Source of the DNA: CAVXGU01 sp963761615
GTDB lineage: Bacteria > Acidobacteriota > Vicinamibacteria > Vicinamibacterales > CAVVIG01
Direction: 5' to 3'
Length of the DNA: 64,000 nucleotides
Assembly: GCA_963761615.1 (NCBI GenBank)
Contig: CAVXGU010000003.1
Coordinates: 2,356,001-2,420,000, forward strand
Part shown: positions 56,985-64,000 of the stretch, piece by piece
How positions within the stretch are numbered: the stretch's first letter is position 1
Layout of the letters: the number at the start of each line of letters is the position of its first letter
Made by a program: the position numbers and the translations under genes
The notes under the pieces: generated by a model
Told to the model about the DNA's origin: nothing
What the model saw: the letters and a program-made list of their open reading frames with translations, nothing else
The model's database searches: none

Positions 56985-58169
56985 ATGACCGCGGCCACCG
57001 ACATCGCGATCGTCGGCGCGGGCCCCGCCGGCGCCTGGGCCGCCTGGCGGCTCGCCCGCGCCGGCGCCCGCGTCGCGTTGATCGACGCCTCGCATCCGCG
57101 CGAGAAGCCGTGCGGGGGCGGTGTCACGGGGCGCGCGCTGGCCGAGGTCGCCGACGCGGTCGCCCCGGGCTCGCTCGCGGCGGTGACCGTGCGCGAGGCG
57201 CACTTTCTCGATCGTCACGGCGACCAGCCTGCGGTCGTCGCGCTAGGTCCGGTCGCGGGCGGCCCGGGCCTCGACCGTCGGCCGCTCGTCGTGGCCAGTC
57301 GCGCGGAGCTCGACGGCCGGCTGCTCAGCGCGGCGTGCGCCGCCGGCGCCACGCTGCTGGCCGCGCGCGCGCGCGACGTGAGACCCCACGCCGGCGGTTT
57401 CGACATCGCGACGACCGCAGGCACCGTTCGATCGAGGTTCCTGATTGGTGCCGACGGCGCCGGCAGCCTCGTCCGCCGGCGCCTGGCGCGGGCGCTCTCC
57501 CGCGACCAGATCTCGATCGCGACCGGCTACTTCGCGCACGGCGCCACGTCCGATTCGATCGTCATCGGCTTCCTCGACGATCCGCCGGGCTACTTCTGGT
57601 CCTTTCCCCGTCCGACGCATCTGGCCGTCGGCGTCTGCGCTCAGGCCGATGCCGGCGCCACGTCCGCGGCGCTTCGCCTGCGCATCGGCGCGTGGCTCCG
57701 CGCGCGCGGGCTCGCCGACGACGTCGCCCTCCAGCCGTACGCGTGGCCGATTCCGTCGCTGACCGTGGAGGGCCTGTCGCGCAACCAGGTGAGCGGCCCC
57801 GGCTGGTGCCTCGTCGGCGACGCCGCGGGGCTGGTCGACCCGATCACCCGCGAAGGCATCTACTTCGCGCTGGAGTCGGGGCGCCTCGCCGCCGACGCGA
57901 TCGCCGGCGGCGGCGCATCCGCCGCGCGGTACGCCGAGGCCGTCCACGACACGATCGGGCCGGAGCTGAGGCGGGCGGCCCGTCTCAAGGCCGGCTTCTT
58001 TCGCCCGCGATTCCTCGGTCTGCTGGTCGACGCGCTCCGGCAGAGCCCCGGGGTGCGCGCGGTGATGGCCGACCTGATCGCCGGCCGTCAGCCCTATCAG
58101 GGCCTCGCGTGGCGGCTGGGCCGGACGTTCGAACTCGGGCTCGCCTGGCGGCTTCTGCGACAGTCGTAG
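56985..58169 (+). CDS. FAD-dependent oxidoreductase, geranylgeranyl reductase family
   Basis: 394 aa. DIAIVGAGPAGAWAAWRLARAGARVALID is the FAD Rossmann motif, PCGGGVTGRAL the GGR signature, GADGAGSLVRRRL the second nucleotide motif, and GDAAGLVDPITREGIYFALESGRLAADAI the C-terminal FAD motif. Relatives reduce isoprenoid chains; the substrate here is not known. ATG 56985 fits the family start; the upstream GTG/ATG extensions do not. Confidence 0.87.
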   Translation: MTAATDIAIVGAGPAGAWAAWRLARAGARVALIDASHPREKPCGGGVTGRALAEVADAVAPGSLAAVTVREAHFLDRHGDQPAVVALGPVAGGPGLDRRPLVVASRAELDGRLLSAACAAGATLLAARARDVRPHAGGFDIATTAGTVRSRFLIGADGAGSLVRRRLARALSRDQISIATGYFAHGATSDSIVIGFLDDPPGYFWSFPRPTHLAVGVCAQADAGATSAALRLRIGAWLRARGLADDVALQPYAWPIPSLTVEGLSRNQVSGPGWCLVGDAAGLVDPITREGIYFALESGRLAADAIAGGGASAARYAEAVHDTIGPELRRAARLKAGFFRPRFLGLLVDALRQSPGVRAVMADLIAGRQPYQGLAWRLGRTFELGLAWRLLRQS

Positions 58170-58257
58170 ATAAAGAACCGGACGTCTCCCGGTTCCTCGG
58201 GTCCCGGAGTTCTGCCCGGTTCGAAGGATGGTACAGATCTGGGCCGAGGTACCGCTC

Positions 58258-58407
58258 ATGGGTTCGATTGGACTGCCAGAACTGCTCGTCATCCTGGCGA
58301 TCGTGGTCGTGATCTTCGGCGCCAACCGCCTGCCCGGCCTGGGCCGCGGAATCGGGTCCGCCATCAAGAACTTCAAGGACGCGGTCAAGGACAAGTCGGA
58401 CGAGTAG
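58258..58407 (+). CDS. tatA: Sec-independent translocase TatA
   Basis: 49 aa, small but clear. MGSIGLPELLVILAIVVVIFGANRLPGLGRGIG gives the single membrane helix, the FG hinge and the amphipathic helix, followed by a charged tail. ATG 58258 with GAGG 8 bases upstream fits; ATG 58228 is in frame but would add a non-conserved leader. tatC is not in the window. Stops 7 bases from the convergent rnr gene. Confidence 0.9.
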   Translation: MGSIGLPELLVILAIVVVIFGANRLPGLGRGIGSAIKNFKDAVKDKSDE

Positions 58408-58414
58408 CCGCGGC

Positions 58415-60661
58415 CTAGCGCCGCGCCCGTCGCTCCCGCCGTCCGGGACGGCCCTTCTTCTTCCTCTGCATGTCGTGCTTCGGCTTCGCCCGCGATCGTC
58501 GCGGTCCGGCCGCGCCGTCCCTCACGCGCGCGAGGATCTCCACCAGTCCGAGCTCGATCTGACGCGTGTCCATGTTCACGCGCAGCACCTGCACCTTCAC
58601 CCGGTCGCCGAGCCGGTACACCCGCTGGGTGTTCTCACCGCGCAGCAGGTGGCCGCTCTCGACGAACCGGTAGTAATCGTCCGCCATCGTCGACACGTGA
58701 ACGAGGCCTTCGACGAAGTGCTCCACGAGCTCGATGAACAGCCCGAAGGCCGCGACGCCCGTGACGTAGCCCTCGAATTCGTCGCCGACCTTGTCGGCCA
58801 TGAACTTCACTTTCTTCCACTGCAGCAGCTCGCGCTCGGCGTCGTCGGCCCGGCGCTCGCGCTCGGAGGTGTGGCGGGCGACTTCCGGCAGTTCGTCGGT
58901 CCACTCCTCGCGGGCCTCGGGGGTGAGCCCCCCGTGCCGCGCGAGGCGCAGGGCGCGGTGCACCACGAGGTCGGGATACCGGCGGATGGGTGAGGTGAAG
59001 TGCGTGTAGCTCGGCGCGGCCAAGCCGAAGTGCCCGAGGTTCTCGGCCGCGTAGCGCGCCTTCTGCATCGTACGCAGCATCAGGAACGCGATCGGCTTTT
59101 CCTCGGGCTTGCCCTCGATCTTCTCGAGGAGCTTCTGGAAGTGGCGCGGGCGGATGGCCGTGGGCGGCGCACCCAGACTGTAGCCGAAGCCGCCGACGAA
59201 CTCCTCGAACTTCTCCACCTTGAGCGGATCGGGGTCCTCGTGCACACGGTAGAGCGCCGGCGCACCGGCGCCCTCCAGGTGCGACGCGACGGTCTCGTTG
59301 GCCAGGAGCATGAACTCCTCGATCAGGCGATGCGCCACGTTGCGCTGCAGCGCGATGATCGCCTCGACCACACCGCCCTCGTCCACGATCACCTCGGCCT
59401 CGTTCAGGTCGAAGTCGATCGACCCGCGCCGTCGCCGCGCGTCGTTGAGCACGTGGAAGAGCTCCTCCATCAGCTCGAACGAGGGGACGAACCGCTCGTA
59501 CCGCGCGCGCAGCGCGGGATCGCGATCGGTCAGGATCGCGTTCACCGCCGTGTAGGTCATGCGCGCGTCGCTGTTGATCACGCCGTCGTGCAGCTCGTAG
59601 CGGACCACGTGGCCGTGCCGGTCCACCTCCATCAGGCACGACTGGACCAGACGGTCGACGTGCGGGTTCAGGCTGCAGAGGCCGGTCGCGAGCTCCGCGG
59701 GGAACATGTGCACGGCCCGCTCGGGGAAGTACACCGACGTGGCCCGCTCGTACGCTTCGCGGTCGAGGGCGCTGCCGTCCTCGACGTAGTGCGAGACGTC
59801 CGCGATGTGCACGCCCAGCCAGTAGTGCCCGTTGGGCAGTCGATCGATCGTAATCGCGTCGTCGAAGTCGCGCGCGTGCTCGCCGTCGATCGTCACGGTG
59901 AGGACGTCCCGGAAGTCCGTGCGGCCCCGGATGTCGCGCGGCGACACCGTCTCGCCGAGCGCCTGGGCTTCCGCAACCGCCTCGGCCGAGGGCGCGTCGG
60001 GAATCCCGTACTTGCGGATGATGATCTCGGTGTCGACCCCAGGCGCGTCGACGTCCCCGAGCACCTCGGCCACCCGCCCGATCGCGCCCCGCGTGGTGGT
60101 CGGCCAGCGGGTGAGCTCGACGCTCACCATCTCGCCGGGCGACGCGCCGCCCTCCTGTCCGGGCGGCACGACGATGTCCATGAGCACCCGGCGATCGAAG
60201 GGCACGACGTAGCCCATCGCGTGCTCGTCGCGATCGTAGCGGCCGATGATCCACTCGCCGCTCCGCTCGAGGATGCGGATCACGCGGCCCTCGACGCGCC
60301 CGCCCTCTTTGATCCGCTCGAGGCGCACGACGACGCGGTCGCCGTGCATCGCGTCAGCCAGGTGCGACCCCGGAATGTAGATGTCGCCGCCCGCATCGAG
60401 GGGCCGCTCCGGCGTGACGAAGCCGTACCCGGCCGGGTGCGTCTGGAGGCGCCCCACGTAGAGGTCCATCTTCTCGGGCAGACCGAACCGGTGTCCTCGG
60501 ATCTGGATGAGCTCGCCGGATGCGACGAGCTGCTTGACGTGGCGCCGGAACGAGGCCCGCTCCTCGCGGGGAATCTTCAGGATCTGCAGGAGCTCCCGCA
60601 TCGCCGCCGGATGGTGCACCCGGTCGCGCATGAGGACGAGGACGTGGTCGCGAGAGAGCAT
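58415..60661 (-). CDS. rnr: Ribonuclease R
   Basis: 748 aa 3'-5' exoribonuclease. N-terminal HTH and cold-shock domains (LPEKMDLYVGRLQTHPAGYGFV), RNB domain with the metal-binding GEHARDFDDAITID, YTHFTSPIRRYPDLVVHRAL, a C-terminal S1 domain (GDEFEGYVTGVAAFGLFIEL) and a basic Arg/Lys tail. Degrades structured RNA. Standard length. Confidence 0.95.
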   Translation of the reverse strand: MLSRDHVLVLMRDRVHHPAAMRELLQILKIPREERASFRRHVKQLVASGELIQIRGHRFGLPEKMDLYVGRLQTHPAGYGFVTPERPLDAGGDIYIPGSHLADAMHGDRVVVRLERIKEGGRVEGRVIRILERSGEWIIGRYDRDEHAMGYVVPFDRRVLMDIVVPPGQEGGASPGEMVSVELTRWPTTTRGAIGRVAEVLGDVDAPGVDTEIIIRKYGIPDAPSAEAVAEAQALGETVSPRDIRGRTDFRDVLTVTIDGEHARDFDDAITIDRLPNGHYWLGVHIADVSHYVEDGSALDREAYERATSVYFPERAVHMFPAELATGLCSLNPHVDRLVQSCLMEVDRHGHVVRYELHDGVINSDARMTYTAVNAILTDRDPALRARYERFVPSFELMEELFHVLNDARRRRGSIDFDLNEAEVIVDEGGVVEAIIALQRNVAHRLIEEFMLLANETVASHLEGAGAPALYRVHEDPDPLKVEKFEEFVGGFGYSLGAPPTAIRPRHFQKLLEKIEGKPEEKPIAFLMLRTMQKARYAAENLGHFGLAAPSYTHFTSPIRRYPDLVVHRALRLARHGGLTPEAREEWTDELPEVARHTSERERRADDAERELLQWKKVKFMADKVGDEFEGYVTGVAAFGLFIELVEHFVEGLVHVSTMADDYYRFVESGHLLRGENTQRVYRLGDRVKVQVLRVNMDTRQIELGLVEILARVRDGAAGPRRSRAKPKHDMQRKKKGRPGRRERRARR

Positions 60662-60667
60662 GAATGG

Positions 60668-61948
60668 CTAGGCTAGCAGAATGACCTGGAGGTCGCCGAC
60701 ATTGGTACCCGTGGGCCCTGTGCGGACGAGATCCCCGAGCGCCTCGAAGAAGGTGTACGAGTCGTTGTCGCGGAGGAACCGCGCCGGATCGAGGCCCAGC
60801 GCCCGGGCACGCGCGATCGTCGTCGAGTCCGACACCGCGCCGGCCGCATCCGTGGGACCGTCGATGCCGTCGGTGCCGACGCTCGCGAGGGCGGCCTCCG
60901 ACATCCCGTCGAGCAGGGGCGCGGCCGCGAGCGCGAGCTCCTGATTCCGCCCGCCCCGCCCCCGGCCGGTCACGTGGACCGTGGTCTCGCCGCTCGCCAC
61001 GATGCACAGCGGGCCGCGTCCGTTCACGGCCCGCGCGAGCGCCGCGCGCGTCCACGCCTCCCCGGCGCGCCGGGCGTCGCCCTCGACCGGCTCGTCGAGC
61101 CGATCCACCCGGTAATCGCGCTCGGCGGCTTCGGCGGCCGCGCCGGCCATCGCGTCGGCGCGGCTGCCGATCAGATGCCACGCCGCCCGGGTCAGCCGCC
61201 CGTCGCCCGGCTTGGGCGTCTCCGGCACCCGCCCCGCGGCGCCGGCCTCCAGCCTCCCGACGACCGCCACGGGATACGCCGACACGCCGCCGAAGTCGCG
61301 GAGCATCCCGAGCGCATCGGCGAACGTCGTGGGATCCGCCGCCGTCGGCCCCGAGCCGATGTCGCAGGGCGCGTCCCCGATCACGTCCGAGATGGCGAAG
61401 GTCGTCACCGGACCGGCCGCCTTCGCAGCCAGCCAGCCCCCCTTCACGTCGGAGAGATGCCGCCGCACGGTGTTCAGCGCGTGTATGTCCGCTCCGCCGC
61501 GCAGCAGTCGATCCGTCGTGGCGCGCATGTCGTCCAGCGAGACGCCCTCCGCCGGCGCCTCGAGCAGGGCCGAGGCGCCGCCCGAGAGCAGGACGACCAG
61601 CGTCTCGCCGGCCTCGAGGCCCTCGGCGATCTCGAGGGCGCGCCGGCCGGCCCGTGCGCTGGCCTCGGTCGGGACGGGATGTCCCGCCTGGAGGTACTCG
61701 AGGGGGCCTGCCGCCCCACGGGGCTCCGGTGTGGCGACGAGCCCGCCGCGGACCGATCCGCCGAACCACGCGAGCGCGGCGTCGGCCATGGCGGCGGAGG
61801 CCTTGCCGGCAGCGAGCAGGCGGACGGGTCCCGGGAGCGCGGCGGCGGCGAGCGCGCGCGTCAGGAGGGGTCCGGTGCCGGCCGCGCGGATGCCGGCTCT
61901 GACGATGGCCAGAAGATCGTGTCGAAGGCGCGCGAGTTGTGGAGTCAG
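60668..61948 (-). CDS. Glycerate 2-kinase (MOFRL family) with CTG start
   Basis: Phosphorylates glycerate to 2-phosphoglycerate. VRLLAAGKASAAMADAALAW, VVLLSGGASALLEAP, LNTVRRHLSDVKGGWLA and SVGTDGIDGPTDAAGA are diagnostic. The conserved N-terminal helix (LARLRHDLLAIVRAGIRAAG) extends beyond the first ATG (61789). The only start that captures it is CTG 61948, which forms a CTGA overlap with the preceding ORF stop. That gives 426 aa, the family length. Initiation at 61789 would delete about 53 residues including the substrate loop. Confidence 0.8.
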   Translation of the reverse strand: MTPQLARLRHDLLAIVRAGIRAAGTGPLLTRALAAAALPGPVRLLAAGKASAAMADAALAWFGGSVRGGLVATPEPRGAAGPLEYLQAGHPVPTEASARAGRRALEIAEGLEAGETLVVLLSGGASALLEAPAEGVSLDDMRATTDRLLRGGADIHALNTVRRHLSDVKGGWLAAKAAGPVTTFAISDVIGDAPCDIGSGPTAADPTTFADALGMLRDFGGVSAYPVAVVGRLEAGAAGRVPETPKPGDGRLTRAAWHLIGSRADAMAGAAAEAAERDYRVDRLDEPVEGDARRAGEAWTRAALARAVNGRGPLCIVASGETTVHVTGRGRGGRNQELALAAAPLLDGMSEAALASVGTDGIDGPTDAAGAVSDSTTIARARALGLDPARFLRDNDSYTFFEALGDLVRTGPTGTNVGDLQVILLA

Positions 61949-62238
61949 TTCAACTGCTTGGGATCCGACCAGGCGGAAAGCCCGGTCACGACGTCGAATT
62001 TCTTGAGGAGGTTGCTGAGGACTTGGCTGGCGTTGGCCTTGGTGCAGAGCTGGTCGAGGTCGGCCATGATGCGTGCTAGGGCGGCCTCAACCCCGGTAAT
62101 GGCGCCCTCCGAGTAATACGGGCGCTGCTTCTGTAGACATCGGTGGTGCTTGAGAAACTCTTCTCTGTAGAACTCGGTGAGGGTGGAGGCGGTGTGCTGC
62201 GCGCTAATCGGTCTCGAGTCGGTCACGTAACGTGGCAT
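61945..62238 (-). CDS. Hypothetical protein with lower GC
   Basis: 97 aa, no recognised family. Helical, with LTEFYREEFLKHHRCLQKQRPYYSEG and VLSNLLKKFDVVTGL. Base composition is visibly less GC-rich than its neighbours, suggesting recent acquisition. ATG 62238 has GAGGA at good spacing, and a strong promoter lies at 62277-62306. Overlaps the glycerate kinase start by 4 bases. Confidence 0.55.
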   Translation of the reverse strand: MPRYVTDSRPISAQHTASTLTEFYREEFLKHHRCLQKQRPYYSEGAITGVEAALARIMADLDQLCTKANASQVLSNLLKKFDVVTGLSAWSDPKQLN

Positions 62239-62276
62239 GCAGGTCCTCGAGAGAAACTACCCAGCCGCTACTGCCG

Positions 62277-62306
62277 AGTGTAGTGCCGTGAGAAAACGTG
62301 TGTCAA
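62277..62306 (-). promoter_or_regulatory. Promoter for the 97-aa ORF and glycerate kinase
   Basis: TTGACA (62306-62301), 18-base spacer, TACACT (62282-62277) on the minus strand. Start near 62270, about 32-base leader containing GAGGA. Good sigma-70 match. Confidence 0.65.
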
Positions 62307-62311
62307 GAAGA

Positions 62312-63196
62312 CTATCCCTGCCACGCGGCCACCATCCCCCCGACGCAGCCGACGACCATCCCCCCGACGACCAGCGCGAGCGCCAGCTCGAAGGGCAGGA
62401 AGCGGACCGAGGACAGGTTGATGGCCGCGGCCAGCGGCTCCAGGTAGCGCACCCGCACGGCCACGAAGAGGGCCCCGAGAGCCGCCAGGGCCACCACGGC
62501 ACCGATGCCGCCCTGCAGCACGCCCTCGACGATGAACGGCCCACGGACGTAGGCCTGCGGCGCGCCGACGAGCCGCATGATCTCAATCTCGTCGCGGCGC
62601 GCGTAGAGCGCCAGGCGCACGACGTTGGCGACGGTGAGGGCGGCGGCCAGCGTCAGGATCGAGCCCAGGAGCACCCCGATCGTCCGCACGATGCCGACCG
62701 CCCCGAGGAGCCGCGACAGCCACTGCTGGTCGTAGCGGACGTCGACGACGCCGGGCAGCGACCGGAGCGACGCGGCGAGGCCCCCGGCGCCGGTCCGCGC
62801 CTGCTCGGTCGGCTGGAGGCGGAGCTCGTAGGACGCCGGCAGCGGGTTCGCGTCCAGCGTGCCGATCACCGACGACAGGTCGCCGAAGGTCTCGCGGAAG
62901 CGCGCCAGGGCGTCGCTCTTCGAGACGTATTCGCGCGCGGCGATGACGGCCCCCGGGGCGAGCCGGGCTTCGATCGCCGCCCGCTGTTCGGCGCTCACCC
63001 CGTCGGCCAGGTACACCGACATCTCGGCGCTCCGGCTCCATTCGGCGGCGAGACGCTCCAGATTGAGCGTGACCATCAGGAAGCCGCCGAGCACCGACAG
63101 CGCGAGGGCGATCGTGCCGGTGGACAGCATGCCGGACCGCCGGCCGCGCCACAGGCTGACGAGCGCTTCGTCGAGCGAGTAGCGCAGCGCCCGCAT
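62312..63196 (-). CDS. ftsX: Cell division protein FtsX
   Basis: 294 aa, four membrane helices and a periplasmic loop (about 45-170). MVTLNLERLAAEWSRSAEMSVYLAD and ARRDEIEIMRLVGAPQAYVRGPFIVEG are typical. With FtsE it controls murein hydrolases at the septum. ATG 63196 overlaps the ftsE stop by one base. Confidence 0.94.
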   Translation of the reverse strand: MRALRYSLDEALVSLWRGRRSGMLSTGTIALALSVLGGFLMVTLNLERLAAEWSRSAEMSVYLADGVSAEQRAAIEARLAPGAVIAAREYVSKSDALARFRETFGDLSSVIGTLDANPLPASYELRLQPTEQARTGAGGLAASLRSLPGVVDVRYDQQWLSRLLGAVGIVRTIGVLLGSILTLAAALTVANVVRLALYARRDEIEIMRLVGAPQAYVRGPFIVEGVLQGGIGAVVALAALGALFVAVRVRYLEPLAAAINLSSVRFLPFELALALVVGGMVVGCVGGMVAAWQG

Positions 63197-63855
63197 CAGG
63201 CCACCTCCACGATGCGGCCGTGGTCGAGCGTGATCGCCCGTCGGCCGACGCGGCGGATCAGCTCGCGATCGTGCGTGGCCACCACGACCGTCGTGCCCCG
63301 CGCGTTGATCTCGCGGAACAGGTTCATGATCTCGAGCGACAGGTCGGGATCGAGATTGCCCGTGGGCTCGTCGGCCAGCACGATCTGGGGCTCGTTGACG
63401 AGGGCCCGCGCGATGGCGATCCGCTGCTGCTCGCCGCCCGAGAGCTCCTCCGGATACGCGTTGATACGGTGCTGCAGCCCGACCCACTTGAGGACCTGGA
63501 AGGTCTTGCGCTGCTGCACCGACACGGGCGTCCCCAGCACGCGCATCACGAACGCCACGTTCTGGAACACGTTGAAGCGCGGGATCAGCCGGAAGTCCTG
63601 GAAGACGAACCCCACGGTCCGGCGGTACGCCTGGAGCTGCGATCCGCCCATCGCGCCCAGGTCCTGCCCGAGCACGCGCAGTTGTCCCTCGCTCGGGCGA
63701 TCCTCGCGCAGGACGAGCCGGAGGAATGTCGACTTGCCGGCGCCGCTCGCGCCGGTCAGGAACAGGAACTCGCCCTTGTCGATCGTGAGCGACAGATCGC
63801 GCAGGGCGTACACCCCTTCGCGATACAGCTTCGACAGGTGCGCGGCCTCGATCAC
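63196..63855 (-). CDS. ftsE: Cell division ATP-binding protein FtsE
   Basis: 219-residue ABC ATPase. Walker A GASGAGKSTFLRLVL, signature LSGGEQQRIAIARAL, Walker B IVLADEPTGNLD, and an H-loop in VVVATHDREL. MIEAAHLSKLYREGVYALRDLSL is the usual FtsE start. GTG 63855 overlaps the gatB stop (GTGA). Confidence 0.96.
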   Translation of the reverse strand: MIEAAHLSKLYREGVYALRDLSLTIDKGEFLFLTGASGAGKSTFLRLVLREDRPSEGQLRVLGQDLGAMGGSQLQAYRRTVGFVFQDFRLIPRFNVFQNVAFVMRVLGTPVSVQQRKTFQVLKWVGLQHRINAYPEELSGGEQQRIAIARALVNEPQIVLADEPTGNLDPDLSLEIMNLFREINARGTTVVVATHDRELIRRVGRRAITLDHGRIVEVA

Positions 63856-64000
63856 GACGCCGTCTCCAGCGCGCGCCTGAGGATCTCGTTCACGCGCTTC
63901 GGATTCGCCTTGCCCTTCCCCGCCTTCATCACCTGCCCGACGAGGAAGCCGACCGTCGCCGTCTTGCCGGCGCGCACCTGGGCGACGGCGTCGGGATGCG
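63852..64000 (-). CDS. gatB: Asp-tRNA(Asn)/Glu-tRNA(Gln) amidotransferase subunit B, C-terminal end
   Basis: The last 48 codons, running off the right edge. VRAGKTATVGFLVGQVMKAGKGKANPKRVNEILRRALE matches the C-terminal tail domain of GatB (GatB/YqeY). The stop overlaps ftsE by GTGA. Part of the GatCAB complex that makes Gln-tRNA or Asn-tRNA by transamidation. Confidence 0.88.
   Translation of the reverse strand, partial: HPDAVAQVRAGKTATVGFLVGQVMKAGKGKANPKRVNEILRRALETAS

Overview
This is about 64 kb of GC-rich chromosomal DNA from a Gram-negative bacterium. Diderm features include a PilMNOPQ type IV pilus cluster, LolA, a lipoprotein secretin, TonB and Mpl/NagZ/LdcA murein recycling. Very high GC, short gene overlaps (ATGA, GTGA, TGATG), an NtrYX system with a DUF4390 partner, TPR/LuxR regulators and a RodZ-like protein suggest Acidobacteriota, perhaps Vicinamibacteria. 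That placement is inference; no 16S rRNA is present.

Layout. 1-3197 (-): pilM-N-O-P-Q, with pilQ running off the left edge. 3534-7690 (+): rplM-rpsI, rpsB, tsf, pyrH and frr. 7805-11803: an ATP-type phosphofructokinase with two frameshifts, tRNA-Ala(CGC), a cupin remnant, a LuxR/TPR regulator with an internal deletion, and a cupredoxin. 12312-18629 (+): two adjacent radical SAM genes, a small Cys-pair protein, a rhodanese-like protein lacking its cysteines, and lolA overlapping a TPR-secretin lipoprotein. 18635-25892 (-): a tightly overlapping murein operon nagZ-ldcA-mpl-pxpB-pxpC-murB-murA, with a divergent GHMP kinase at 25917.

27317-45227 is one long minus-strand block. In transcription order it holds a TPR protein, an RDD protein, pgpA, cinA, thpR, plsY, gpsA, ftsY, ribD, ribE and ribBA. 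After a strong promoter come ffh, rpsP, khpA, rimM, trmD, rplS, rnhB, a TPR protein, a small membrane protein, thiE, a rodZ-like gene and a repeat-like protein. 45279-53132 carries ftcD (+), then flippase-nrdR-DUF4390-ntrY-ntrX (-), then purC and a small Fis-like protein (+). 53143-55345 is groES-groEL with a CIRCE operator and a strong terminator. The rest holds tonB, a geranylgeranyl-reductase-like flavoprotein, tatA, rnr, glycerate kinase coupled to an atypical small ORF, ftsX, ftsE and the end of gatB.

Themes. Most content is housekeeping: translation, the signal recognition particle, riboflavin, phospholipid and cell-wall synthesis. The least ordinary parts are pxpBC inside the murein operon, several SD-less starts only 6-8 nt downstream of a -10 element, a palindrome filling the spacer of the rplM promoter, and a set of single-base frameshifts in otherwise conserved genes. 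The frameshifts may be consensus errors or real decay. I found no CRISPR array, prophage, toxin-antitoxin or defence system. The best candidate for an undescribed functional unit is the murein operon with embedded pxpBC and its divergent sugar kinase.
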